DNA of 64,000 nt from Bicyclus anynana (Eukaryota > Arthropoda > Insecta > Lepidoptera > Nymphalidae), in the NCBI RefSeq assembly GCF_947172395.1, contig NC_069083.1:9208501-9272500 (forward strand), read 5' to 3'. Positions 24,901 through 39,900 of this stretch are shown here, piece by piece. The translations under genes and the position numbers were made by a program. The notes under the pieces are model-generated. The model searched no databases and was not told where the DNA came from. It was given only the letters and a program-made list of their open reading frames with translations. The stretch's first letter is position 1, and every line of letters starts with the position of its first letter.

Positions 24901-27900
24901 TAAGCTCACCAGTTGCCCTTTTTTCGTTACAAGCAACATATTGCGTTCCGATGATAGCTGCTGTTCACAAGGCATAATACACACCCTACACACGCTGGGA
25001 AGATGACATCAAAAAGTTAGCTGGACCGCAATGGAAACAAATTGCCCAAGATAGAGAGATATGGCAATCCTTGGAAGAGGCCTTCACCTGAGAGGGGTTT
25101 CTAACAGTATAAATATGATTATGAACCAAAAATACATTACATTGTAAATAATTTTCGTTTTTGTTAGTTTAATTTTTTTTAGTTTAAGGTACCTAATTGT
25201 AAAATTTATATAGGAAATAAAAGGCTTTTTTATTTTATTTATTTATATAGAAAAAATTAAACTGGCTATTAATTATATCTAACTAAGATATACCTAAAGC
25301 CTGAATCCTGATTACGAACATTGTTACGTTGTCTCGTGTAATAAAAGAGCACAGAGCCTTTCATTCCACTAGACAACGTAACACACTAACAAGGCGTAAC
25401 GTACAACCGTGTCAGCAGTATCAATTATACGGGGCCCCCGGGCTACACAGGCCCCTTACCTACATGTGAAAGCAAAAAATAGTAAATATCAACATTCTCA
25501 CAACAAAACGTGCTTCCCGAAAAAGACATAAAAACTGCCTTCATAAAATTTATTAAATTTGAAAAATTTTTTTTTTGTTTCATTCAATATTCACACAGTC
25601 GAACCCAAAAAAAACTCATTACATCTTGTGCAAAAAAACTTATTACAACAAACATTTTTTTACCAATTTTACTTTGTGGTGAAAGAGTAAGGGGTAAATC
25701 CAAAACTAAAAATATTTTTCGGGATTTGTCACTCGTCTATTGGGCCCCTCAGCTAATTTTGGATACAGAGCCCCTCAAAGGCACACTACGCCACTGCACA
25801 ATAGTGTACATACTAGTCAAGAACTATCAGGTAGGTAAATTGCGGAATGGCAATAGTAATGTATTTTTTTACTTTCAGACAGTACCAAGAAAACGTGCGT
25901 ACAATTGCGAAGGGTTTCCTGAAATTAGGGCTGGAACGATACCACTCAGTCTGCATATTAGGTTTTAACTCGGAACAGTGGTATACTTCTGATCTAGCAG
26001 CGATACATGCGGGGTAAGTTAATTTGATTTAGTTTTAGAATAACCAAAGCGTCAGTTTCATAGGTGGGTTGTTGTTGTTGTAGATGATGAATTTTATTGA
26101 CGAAATTCAGAAGTCTTTTGATTTTAATTTTATATTGTCTACCAGGTACCTTTCTCCCCAAACTCCTTTGGTTTGGAAGATTCAATTTCAAATTAATATA
26201 ATTCAGTAATTAGATAATAAATTTTAAACGTTTATTGACTTGAATACAGAAGAAAGCATTATTAGTTTCATTCATGGAACCATCATAACAAAGTCATAAT
26301 TCATCATAGTCATTAAATGATTTTACAAAATATATTTTGTTGAATTTTTGTCAAGGCAAAAATTAAACCTTGACAAAAACAAAGAACCAATGTACGATGT
26401 AGGTTAATTTAGGTTACCTATTTCTAATTTTCCATGTTTTGCAGGTAGGTATATATCAATATTAGATCTTTGTAACGGTACATAACCACCGAAGTTAGTT
26501 TTTGTAGACTAACACAGACATTACTGGGCAACAACGGATAACGAAATGATCTTGGCGTGTATAACTGCATTAAGTTAAAGTTATTCAATGTAGGTATAGT
26601 GTTGCAAAACTTACTTCAGTGTATAATGTAACTCATATCAAGTATTTTTATTAAATTCAAAAACTCAGAGATAGTAGGTACGACAGTACACTACGTTTAT
26701 ATGTAAAAAACTGGGATATTTTTTGTAATATTGTTAAAAAATTAAATACACTTTTGCAGGTACATTGCAAAAGTGTATTTAATCTTGTTGAGTATGTGGT
26801 CACACTTTCCTAATCTCTGATGTGTTATCGTTTCACTTATCACCGTTCGGATTTGTAGGTCGAGCATTGACCGCACCATGTATTTGAAAGGTAATATCAA
26901 ATCACTTACTTGGATACAAGTCCATGGGTGAAAAGAAAAAACTTTGTAATTTATGAATAAATAAGAATCGTATATTGATTTTATACGATTCCTTGAGTTT
27001 TTTCACTAGTTTAGAAGTTATGCACTTTATTCTATAGAGGTAGATAATAATTAGAAGTATTTTTGTCCAATATTTTTATATTTTTATAGTATGTACCTAT
27101 GTATATGTATAATTTTATTGTATTTACGTAATTCTTGTCTATTGGTTTCGACAAAGTCGATATCGTATCTACAAACTAGTACTTACGCCTAATGCCTGGG
27201 TACTAATATTAGAAAGAAAAGATAATTATGTTTGTCAAGGACAATCTCTGAAAACACTGAACAGAAAACTTTTTACCATCTTTGAATCTTTTGACATCCT
27301 AAAAAATTATTAACTTAAACTTTTTTTTGTGATGGTGATAAACAAATAAAAAAACACCCAACTGTGGCAACCCAAGTGTTAGTTTTTGAAAAACGAAACC
27401 TATTCATACCGTACCTACCTACTAACAATTTTATTTTATTCATACGGTTACTGCTTAAATTGTACAATTCTTTTCGCACCGGTAATTAATTAGACGGACG
27501 ACTAGCATCTAGTCTAAGCCTTTGAAAAACAATAATGTCTATTTTAGAGGGTACGCTGCTGGTATTTACACAACGAACTCTGCAGAGGCCTGTTTCTTCT
27601 GCCTGGAGTCGTCGCGAGCCAACATCTGCGTGGTTCAAGACAAGAAACAACTGGACAAAATATTGTCAGTACAGGGTCGCTTGAAGCATTTGAAAGCTAT
27701 TGTGCAATGGGAAGGAGTTGTGAACACATCCATACCCGGAGTTTATAGTGTAAGGATGATTTTTAATTTCTTATTCTCTTACAGTACTATCAATACCTAC
27801 GGCAAAATATATCAATATCTACCTATTATAGTTCCCTTCATTTCTATCATTCGTTAACTTTTCATATTTTACCAGGGGCGTAGCTAACCTATCAGCCGTA

Positions 27901-30900
27901 TCAAAGATATGGGGCCCGCGGACTACACTACCCCTTACGTTTAAGCAAAAATTATCTTAATGTAGTTATAGAATGTAGGTCCATCCAATCCAAAATTTTT
28001 TTTTACCTTGTTAAGCGTGCGCCCAAAAATTTTAAACAACCTACATAGGTTAAGACTATGTCATATTTATTTTAAGCGACCATAAAATTAAAAAAATGTA
28101 ATTGAATTGAAATTTTAGCTTCTTTTGTGAGAATTTTTTACCCTTCATTTGGGCACCCCAACTAATTTTGATACAGAGCCCCTCCAACTAATTTTGATAC
28201 AGGGCCCCTCCAAGGCACGCTACGCCACTACATATTACACTTAGTTTCACTGTTATCCTCTTTTAGACATTCCAACCATCTTTATCCTTACTCTCCTCTT
28301 GTGTGTAAATATTGTTTGTTAGTTAGAGTTAGTATTAAGCAGTGGCGTTGTCGTTTGTAACTTTTGTTCTTGTTGTTTGCCGTTATGTTAATTTACTTAA
28401 TTTTCTTGCAGTGGGATCAAATAATGGCTATGGGCGCGAAGGAGCCAGACACGCAACTTAACAATGTACTTAAATCAATCGCCGTCAACGAATGCTGTAC
28501 TCTAGTCTATACGGTCAGTACCTATAAAATAAGTACTTATATCACATGTTTTTTGTGCTTATATGTAGGTATATGTCATAGAATAAATAATGTTCTAGAA
28601 TGAGTCTTTACAAGCAGCGCGGTAAAGCCGGTGAAACCCATAAAAACCTTCACGCGTCTCCTTGACATCCGCTTACACACACATATTTAAAAATTTAACG
28701 CTAACAACAATTACGTAAATTAATAAGTATATTATTCAATATTTACCAATAAAAAAATACTCCATCTTAATTCTTTACTTTTTGTAAACAGTTTTAAAAT
28801 ATTTAAAAACATAAGACGCCATTTTTCTTGAATAATATTGAAAATTACTGATGCGACGCTTCGTGTCGACTCGAGAATGTATTCGTTTTTGAATTTTGTA
28901 TTTGAAACTGCTACGACACCGTTGTGTTCGGCGCGCTCTATCTGCCTATTATTCCTTAATCTGTGGCATATGTATATTAACTGTCAACTGCCTGGTTAAT
29001 CTTGTGGTTACTTCGTATCACGAGGTCCTGTGTTCGAATCCTGGGTCGGGCGACGATAGTGCGAGCTATTTTCTATTAAGAAATTTACCTACAATGGTCC
29101 ATGTTAAGCATACAGCTTAACATGCGACCATCGACATATTTTGTAAAGTGACATAATATACATAATATAGACAAAATATCAACCAATACACAATATTGCT
29201 GTTTCATTGCGTTGGGACGAAAGAAATGGGACTTCACAGTCCCATTTCTTTCGTCTACTCTGCCGCTATTAGTCGACACTTCTCCATTTCTCTTCACGAA
29301 ATATGTCGTTAATCACATGCTAGGCTTACTGAATTGATAAATTAGTGATGCCTTGCAGAGCACGTAAAGCCGTCGGTGCCAGTCACTTGATAGTGGTCGT
29401 TACAGTGTTTAACATTATAACATTATCATTTATCACCCTAAGCCCACCAACACGCATTATAGTAGCGTGGTGGGTCCAAGCTCCATATCTCCTATGAGCC
29501 GTTAAAATATGCTGATAATGATAATGATGATTACGATATTAATGGTAATATTAGATATTTTATATTTGACGAAGATTTATGCTAATTTAAATCTTGTATT
29601 GATAGGTTACCTCACACAATCATTGTTTAATACATTTTTTTTTTGTTTTTATTCTTTACAAGTTTGCCCTTGACTACTATCTCATCTGATAGTAAGTGAT
29701 GATGCAATCTAAGATGGAAGCGGGCCAACTTGTTAGGAGAATGAAAATCCACACCCCATTCAGTTTCTACACGACATCGTACTGGAACGCTAAATCGCTT
29801 GGCGGTACGTCTTTGGCGGTAGGGTGAACTAGCCACGGCCGAAGCCTCCCACCAGCCAGACCTGGACCAATTAGGAAAACCTCAATAAGCCTAGCCGAGA
29901 ATCAAACCCAGAACCTCCGTCTTGTAATTCCACCGCGCATATCACTGCGCCACGGAGGCAATCAAAAATACAGTTAGGTATACAAATAACTTACGAGAAA
30001 TTAAAGGCCAATATGCACGTGTCGTTTGCACGTGGGTTTGCTTGTTGTGAAAATAATACCTAAGCTGACACCTTCTAGGAGTTAGATAATAAAATTGGAT
30101 AAACAGCATTAAAAATTAAAACCGACATTAACGTAACGATAACAAAGTGTAGATGTAAGGATGTTTTATTAGCTCATAAAATGGATATTAGATAAGAAGC
30201 GATTAAAAAAATTATATCATCTACAAAAGCAATAGCAATACAAATATCTGCATGCTTTTAAAAATGGACAAAGTTATAAAATTTTCATTATCTATTTATC
30301 TACATCAAATAGGAAAAATACAAAAACGAATTTTAAAAAATCTTTAAATTTAATTAAAAACATCATAAGTAAGTATGTACAATGTACTTACATAAGTACA
30401 TAAGACTGGTAAATAGGTAAATAAATGAGGTAAATATATTTAAAATAAGGTTGCAGGGTTGCGATTCCGTTAATTTACACTCGTTGACGAAATTTTTGCA
30501 TAAAACACGACCTATTCGAATCTTAATTTTTTTTATACGATGCCAACACTAAAATGTACTTTTCCGTCACTAACAATGAAGTTGCCATGGAAACGAACTA
30601 CGTCACAACGATGTAACTTTACAGAATTCACGTACAGATTACCTTTAAGATTTATTGATAAGTGTTTAATTCCAGAAGATTATCACAAAATCATTTAACA
30701 TTGAAAGGACTAGGTGCATTGCACTGAAATGCTTAACGTAGTGCTTAACTATCTTTAATCTTGTTAATACACATAATATCTCCAGCAGTTAATATGGGGT
30801 ATTAATTAATTAAATATATTAAAAGGTATTAATATTTTGTATAGGATTAAGAACGCACCGTTGTTTCTATGCCAGTTTATTTAACGTGAGCTAAAATTTG

Positions 30901-33900
30901 TCGTTGATATTCGGGGTATTTAGAAGAAGACTTGGTCGCTAACTATGGGGTTAATAAGAAGGCTCTGTGATTTAGCGGGCGATGGAGCAAGATATGTTTG
31001 GAGTATCTGCTTGATCGAATCATAAATAAGATCTGCAGAAGAAAGTCACTGACATAGGTCAACGAGTCGCGAAGTCGAAGTCGACGGTCTTGTGGTGTGC
31101 GCGTTGCATTTACAAGACAGAGGTCCTGGCTGCGATCCCCGGCTGGGCCGATTGAGGTTTTCTTAATTGGTCCAGGTCTGGCTGGTAGGAAGCTTCGGTC
31201 GTGGTTAGTTATTACTCTACCGCCCAAGATTCCAAAACAATGTCGTTTAGTAACCGAAAGTGGTATGCATTTTCATACTACTCCTATCAAGTTACTCCGT
31301 CTCCATTTTAGACTTCTTTCACTTTTCATCATCACTTACCATCAGGTGAAATTGTAGGGCAAAGTGGCAAAGAGTGGGGAATACAGTTCGATGAGTCATT
31401 GGACGTTGCCCAAGGTGCTAGCGTCCCTGCATCGGAAAACGTCATCGGTCGACTCCCCACTACAGACATGATATCTAGCGGGTTACGGGGTACCGTAGGA
31501 TGCTGGCAGCTTGAGAACTAGATGATAATGATTTTATAATATGTTTAATAAAATACGATAAGTATCTCTAAAAGAGGCCCATATTATATCAATGGTTTTC
31601 ATATCCTTTCAGTCTGGCACAGTGGGTCCACCAAAGGCTGTGATGCTATCCCACGACAACCTCACGTGGGACGCGTTCTCCATCTCCGAAAGAGTGGGAG
31701 ACCTGCAACCGACGGTAGACGTGCTCATCTCATACCTGCCGCTGAGTCACGTCGCTGCTCAGGTACGTACGAAATTAATCTAAGTATACTTACTTCTGTA
31801 CCTTACTTAAAGTTTTCCACAATAGGTAGTTCAACAATAGGTCATGATTGATTCTAGAGGAATAGTTTAAGAGCGAATAATGTTCGTGATAGCCCAGTGG
31901 ATATAACCTCTGCCTCCGATTCCGGAGGGTGTGGGTTAGAATCCGGTCCGGGGCATGCACTTCCAACTTTTCAGTTGTGTACATTTTAAAAAATTATATA
32001 TCACGTGTCTCAAACGGTGAAGGAAAAACATCGTGAGGAAACCAGAGAATTTTCTTAATTCTCTACGTGTGTGAAGTCTGCCAATCAGCATTGAGCCAGC
32101 GAGTGGACTATTGGGCTAACACCTCTCATTCTGAGAGGAAACTCGAGCTCACCAGACCTTCGTCGTTTTATAAATGCTAATATATTGTAACCTGTTGGTG
32201 TCCAGGTTGGTGATTTGTGAGTGCGTCATGATAAATTTTATCCCCATATTCTAACGGGAACGAACGGGAACTATACGGATGAAATGACGGAGCGTCGCTA
32301 GTATGAAATATTTGATTCATATAAGAATTATCACAACGTATAACGCTCTAAGTTATGAGTTATCTATTTAACACATGCGATAACACGGTCCAACCAATAG
32401 CATGCATATAAGCGTGTCTTGACCTTTACATGGACATCGTACGACGTGTCATCGATCAATATTGGAAAGGCTTACTGCAAATTGCAAATAGATATGCCAT
32501 AGGTGTCAAAGGATATGCCCTTTTTCCACTGGTCCCTTCGTTTGATGCAATGTCAGTTTAAATGCATATTTTTTTAATTTCTTGACACATACATTATTTT
32601 AAATATCCCATAAACCCATTCTCGTGAGAATACGGGGATAAAATATAGCATATGTTACACTCTGATAATATAGCTTTACACCGGTGAAAGAATTTTAAAT
32701 ATCGGTCCAGTAGTTTCGCAGCAAGACGAATATTCAAACTTTTCCTTTTTATAATATTAATTTAGATATTCATTACTCTAGTCTCGCGGTTTTAAGGTTC
32801 ATCATTATTGACCCATATTCGGCTCACTGCTGAGCTCGAGTCTCCTCTCCGAAAGAGAGAGGTTAGGCCAATAGTGCACCACGCTCGCGCTGGCCCAATG
32901 CGCATTGGCAGTCTTCACACACGCAAAGAATTAAAAAAAATCTCTGGTGTGCAGGTTTCCTCACGATGTTTTTTCTTCACCGTTTGAGACACGTGATATT
33001 TAATTTGTTAAAATATAAACAACTGAAAAATTGGAACCCTCACCCACCCTCCGGAATGGGAGGCAGAGGTCATATCCACTGGGCTATCACGGCCCAAGGT
33101 TTAAAAAAAAGTCTTTTATTTCGACTCACAAAGGGGGTCATAGTAGTGTTAGTTAACATTAAACTTAATTTAAGGTATACAGTATTAAGGTTTACTGAAA
33201 ATTATTTTCTAATTTTCAGGTGGTGGACATTTATACAACACTTACTAACGCAGTGGCTGTATACTTTGCACAACCCGACGCCTTGAAAGGCAGCCTTATT
33301 GATACATTGAAAGAAGTACGGCCAACTAGGTAAGTAGCTTAACTTTACTTGTATACATCTATTAAGTATATCCTATTAGACTTCTATCTTACAGTACTTA
33401 TATCGGAAATTCAGAATTAAACATGAATGGCATTGATTTCATGGTCCACGTGGTCTTCAAGGTTGGGTTTAAGGTTCAAAAGAGAAAGAAATGGAATTCA
33501 TGATTCATCGTCATGATTATAAAACATATCATATCTACTAATTCTATATCCACGGATAATCGATAGCGGCTCTATCTAATGATTACTCACAAAAAACACA
33601 AGGTTTAGTAAGAAGGAATTGTAAATAATCTCTATATATTAGTAACCACAAAGAACATTAGAAGTTAAATTAACTTTGAGGCAAATTGCTTTGTGTTCGG
33701 ATTTTTAATATGTGATGCTGAATTATTGTCATTATTTTCTTTTAAGTTATTTTTGATGATATACTATGGTTATCATAGATTTAGTTTTGCTTTTAATTGA
33801 TTTTGTTATGTAATAAATTTTGTTATTAGTCATATTTTGCTAGCTGGTAGGTAAAGTTTATATTTGTTTATTTTATTTTATAATTTATTTTGCTCTTTTT

Positions 33901-36900
33901 TACATTTAATTATTATTATCATCTGTTTTTATTAATTTTTATATAAGTATAGTAATAATTATTATTGTTATTTGTATTTATTATTATTATTATTTTTTTA
34001 TTATTATATATAAATATTTATACATATTATTTCTTTCTTTACTATGTAATTTCTAAATACAATTGGCCTAAACGACTCATTCTTTTCGCTTTCTGATTCA
34101 GTGTAATAAGTAGTAATGATAATTTTCAGAGCTTCCCAACTCTTAATGAAACACTCGATACGCACTTCTATGATTTAAAAATTTCAATATCGTTCACATA
34201 AATGCTCAGAGTATTCCAGCACATTATCCCGATATGCTTTCTTCTTTTTTCTAATTTCAGAATCATGGCTTAAACCATGTTTATCTTCCACATCATATGC
34301 TCTTCTTGGTTTTCACTTGACTAGCAAGGTGTTGCTATTTATCTCCGTTCGCATTTACTGTATACCGTTATTTGTGCATCACACGCACAGGCTGCTTCAC
34401 ATGCTAAACATTTGTTTGTAGAAGTGATTTTTTCTAATCTCAATCTACTTCTTGGAGCTTATTATAACCCTAGCCTGACTATTGACTTTTTTCCACAATT
34501 TGAGGTACCTATTATTAGATAGTTTTGTTCCACTATATAAGCATTCGATTATAATGGGTGACTTTAATACTTGCCTTGTAAAAAATGACTCTCGTGCCAC
34601 ACCTCTAAAATCTATAGTACAGGCGGCTAATTTGCACCTTCTTCCTCTGTCCGCGACTCACTATTTTCCAAACTGTTCCCCATCACTTCTTGACATTATT
34701 CTCGTTTCTTCTAGTGATCATGTTGCTAAGCATGGCCAATGCCTTCCTGATGCCTTTTCATATCAGGATTTACTTTATCTATCTTATAAGATCCGCCCCC
34801 CTAAAGAAAAATCAAGAATTCTTCTGAGGGCAAATATAAGTTAATTTAGAAATGCCAGTAACGTTTCCGTCTTTTTAATTTCCTACTTGATTAGTTACAT
34901 ACTTACAAAAATGATTCCATATTCCATAATATATGCAGAAGTTTTGCATTCTATAAATAACTGTCTCAATAATAATTCCCTTATCTTAGCAAAACCTTCC
35001 GAAGTATGTACTGTATGTACATATTTATAATTACCTACATTAAGATATCAAATCCAATTTGTAATTGATAAAAGCAAGTTAAGTGGGAGTATGTCTATAT
35101 CTATAGGGTTCTGCACTGTACCAATTCTCACTCTTTCAATTATAATTATATCTAAGGCTAATTATTAATAGACCTACACAAGTCAATCAAAAGTATGTAC
35201 CTACATGAGTGCAATGAAGAGTCCCTCGCCATCAACGTCACAATTTTTATCTCAAATTGGCTTGGCCTTCTAGTTTAATATTGAGCAAGGCCCTAAATAT
35301 TTATACCTAGATCTATATATTCTATTAAATATGTTATTTACTCTCATTTATTTATTAGTCCTTTTTTTTAATTTTTTACAATGTTGTCATAAAAATAAAG
35401 TACAAAGTAGTAATCTAACAATACATCCAAATATGTTCGTAGGTACCTGTATAGTTAGAATTCTTTTAAAATATCGACGTAATTTATCTTGTAGAATCAC
35501 AATTCAGAGGAAATAGGTTAGGTATATGAGGCCGAGGCGAACAAGCTATCTGAATTTCAATAATTGAATTTAAAAGCTTTCTGTAATTAATTAAAGAACG
35601 CTATTAAAAGAAATGATAAAGATCGAACTTTGTATTGTATAATGTGTCATTAGCCTTACAAGCATATCGGTATTAACTGATTACTAAAATTACTAATCCA
35701 TCATGAAATAAATGTATTTCGATACAATATATCTCACCTATAGTTTTTGTGATTAGTTCGAGATTCAATGATTTGTTTAAATTTCACCATTGATTTCATG
35801 CGAAAAAATTGGTTTTATCTGGATATGGATCCATTCATGATCTAAGCCGTGCATAACATATAATTAGACCTACTTAATTCGTCTAAAAGAAAAGCAACTA
35901 CTTATCTGTAGATCAAAGAATTGCTGCACGACGCTTTGCAAAGTACTGTTATGTAGTCCGAGGCCTCATAAAGATCTGGCGAAGCCTAGCAAATATAATC
36001 AAGTAGGTAAATATCCTCTGTCAGGGCCTGGAAAAGATAAGCACGGGCAGACTCCTGAAGTCCTAATGATCTTTCTTACATAACAAAAATTTGCCGTCTT
36101 TAAAATGCTAAAACCTTATCTAAAATCTACTTAATATACAAAATATGATTAAAATTGTTTTTAAAATTGGCACCTACAGGAAGTGTATATCTTATCTAAT
36201 ATCTACTTAAAACAGGAAATGCATGTATGACTATTTTGAGATAGGCACATTAAATAATCTTTATTTCAAGAAATCAATATTTTTAAAAAGGTTCCTGGCG
36301 GTGCCTCGGGTATGGGAGAAAATGTACGAGAAAATAATGGCAGTGGGCAAATCGAGCGGCTCCCTGAAACGATACATAGCCACCTGGGCTAAGGAGAAAG
36401 GCACGGAACATCACTGCGCAAGAATTAATGGGTAAGAAATGTACCTATCATTATCATCATCAACAGCCGATGGACGTACACTGCTGGACATATGCCTCTT
36501 GCATAGACTTCTCGAGCCGCCATCATCCAGCGGCTCCCTGCAACCCGCAGGGTTGATCAACACTGCACTTTCCATTCCAGGGTTCGTCCATCGGCTCTTC
36601 GAACTATATGCTCATTGCTACTTCAGCTGCGCAACTCGCTGAGCTATGTGGCTTTGGTTGTAGTACTATTAACTAAATACTTAATTACTTTCTAATTTCA
36701 AATATCGGAAACTATTCAGGTCACACAAGAATTTGTACGTCTTCTTTTTATACAATTGTCAAGGTATTAACTACAGTCTTTTGTTTAACTGGGACAGTAT
36801 GAAATCGGATACCATGTGTGACTATATGGAATTGTTTCAAAGATATTGTTCTATATTGATTGTTATATATTATACATAAAATACGCGTCAAATTTCGTCG

Positions 36901-39900
36901 TAATTGTTTAGACTTACAATATTGAAATATACTGGCATTTTTTTTTATTTAATACGATTGGTTAATCTACTATCTACTAATCACTAGAGGCTTTGCAGAA
37001 TAGGTACATATCCCACATTGGATTTCTAGTCTTGGCTCACCATGCTACGAGTACCTACAATGTATTATGAAGTACTAGCAGACATCCCGCGGTTTCTTAC
37101 GCGTAGTTCCCGTTCCCGTGGAAGTACGGGGATATCTTATAGCCCATGTTACTCGGTGAAGATGTAACTTTCTAATGGTGACAGAATTTTGATAATCGGT
37201 CGAGTATTTATCGATTAAAATCGTAACAAACAAGCAATAAATTAAAACTTATTGTATACATATTTTGATACGTTTTATCAGAGCCTTGTCCGCCGGAATG
37301 ACTGGTCTGCCAGTAGACTTCACGCTATTGGAAATGATAAAGTATTGGTATGTGAACCAAGGTGTCATTGTTGTTTGATTTACGATAACAGGTAGTTAGT
37401 GGACATTGCATGGTTCCGAATTATAGTGATTAAGTTGTTCTTCAGTTGCGATTGTATTTCCTATAGTTTGCCTTTACTATTGTTTTATTATTTGCCTAAC
37501 GGACGTCTGCGACGTTGTCCGCGTGGAATTTTGTTCAGATCATTGTTTTCATTAAGTTCATTTAAATTAATAGCTTGGTCTGTGACTAAAATGTTTTCTG
37601 TCCGCAAAACGGCATGAAAATCGGTTAATTAGTGCAACTTTATTGATGCTTAAAGAATCTTTGAAACCTATTTAGGTATAGGTAGCATTTTGCAAACTGT
37701 ATTATGCATTTTATTTTTTTAATAACCTTGTCTGGTTTCACAGTATAAAATTATCGTTGGTTTTCACTTTACGATTTTATATTCTAAGTATAGATTCTGT
37801 TTCCAGTATTTACCTACTTACAATAAAAGTGCATGAAGTATTTTGATCCTAGTTCTATTAGATTACGATGTTTAATTGTTTTTTTTTTAATTTTCATAAA
37901 ACATTTTTTGCAATTAAATGACATACCTATTAGTTATAATTATTTAAATCTAGTCTTCCATTATTTCCACACTCAACTTACATCAAAAATATTTAAAATA
38001 GCCATGTCTAGTAGGTATAAGCATGACTAATTTTTCTCTTTTTCAATGGCTGTTTCCTCTAGCGCGAAATCAATTTAGAAAGAAAGAAAATATCTTTATT
38101 GCTACATTATATCTCAGCATATTGCTAGTATGCTTCTCATAAGCAATATTAAAAAGTATCTGAATTGCATTTATTAGAAGTATCTATATACATAGGCGTT
38201 ATCTATTGGTGAAATAATTTTCAAGATCAGAGGGCCTAGTGGCAGTTTGATACTCTTACTGTAAACGCGAATTTCTAAGGAATTGAAACAGCGCCATCTA
38301 GTGTCACTACTGCAACTGTTTCGATTCCATATAAATTTGCGTTTACGTTAACGTGATCGTAACAGTATGAAAATATTGAAAACTCCGACCAGGCAAACAG
38401 TTTAGTGGTGACAAAGAAACTCACATTCGCATTAGTATTAGATAGGATGACATAATATCGGTTGGATAATATTGCTTGTTGTTACCTATACCTTGTATTA
38501 TGATAATAACAGGCAATCAGGCACCTCCTGTGGCTACAAGATGGCCAAGTCGGTGGTGTTCAATAAGGTGCGAGTCAACCTCGGCCTGGACCGATGCTCT
38601 ACCTTCGTGACGGCGGCGGCGCCTTTATCCCCGGACATCAAGAAGTTCTTCCTGTCGCTGGACATACCGATCATGGACGCCTTTGGTATGAGCGAAGCGG
38701 CCGGCGCTCACACACTTAGCATATACCCTAAGTGAGTAAATCCTTTGTTTATACTGCACTAGACTTTGTCTTGTGAGCCGTGATAGCTCAGTGCATATGA
38801 CATCTGCCTCCGATTCCGGAGGGTGTGGGTTCGAACTTCGAATTCGGTCCGGGGCATGCACCTCCAACTTTTCAGTTGTGTGCATTTTAAGAAATTAAAT
38901 ATCACGTGTATATCTGCATACCAGAGAATTCTCTTAATTCTCTGCGTGTGTGAAGTCTGCCAATCAGCATTGGGCCAGCGTGGTGGACTACTCGAGTTCA
39001 GCGGTGAGCCGAATATGGGTTGATGACGAGACTTTGTCCTCGACAATATCGATGTAAAAGGGAATGTCATGCCCGGCCCTGGCCTACCCTGACCACCCGG
39101 GAATTTATTTATATCTAAAAAAAATTTGATAATACTGCTTTACTTACTACGTTTTACGACATTTTTAATTCATCTTTAATTTGTATCTTCATATTATGTT
39201 TACCTACTTTTAAGTTTTTACATTAAAAAGAAATAGTTAACATAAAATATAATTATGATTTTTGTTGCTTAAAAGCAAAGTCCAAGGGTAATCTCTCATA
39301 AATAATCTTGTTGTTTTTTATTGTTGTGCAAAATAAATATCTACACAATGATACCTACTTACTCGTACAAGTAACCGCTTAACTATTTACTTACATAAAA
39401 TCAATTATCTACCTATAGCTGTAGGTACCTCATCTATGTTTAATTCCTAATCTATTTTTAATATACCTTTAGGGACCTCATTTCTCCAAAGATTTTAGGC
39501 TGGTTTTTAGACAAACATAAAATTGAAATAGATGTTACCGGTACCGATCATTATAATAATTAGTAACATGCTCACCGACAATGAATTCTGCCAGGTTCCT
39601 ATATTATTATATACCGGTCTGCTATTGAGAATTTTTGATAAAAAGAAAATCATGAGTTTCAGATATATCTTAGCCCGACTTAGGATTCAAACCCAGTATC
39701 TCGTGATCATTAGACACAAACTGGGCAGTATTTGCGTTTAATCAAATACTCTAGATTTTGTGACATTGCATTATATGATGTAATTTTAGATTCAAATTGG
39801 ACTGTTCCGGCGAAGTACTGGATGGAACTGAAACCAAATTCGGTGGATCGACAAGTATCAATGGACCGGGGGAGATTCAGATGCGAGGCCGCCATGTCTT

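Larger units (their letters stand above)
28514..31612. other. bubblegum intron 6
   Basis: No gene. Holds a tRNA-like SINE piece with GTTCGAATCCTGGGTCGGGC near 28990-29055, hairpins at 29099-29124 and 29216-29255, a repeat tail (29430-29531), SINE-B (29634-29960) and a LINE interrupted by SINE-B (31035-31520). The stretch 29965-31030 is AT-rich with nothing recognised. Confidence 0.65.
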
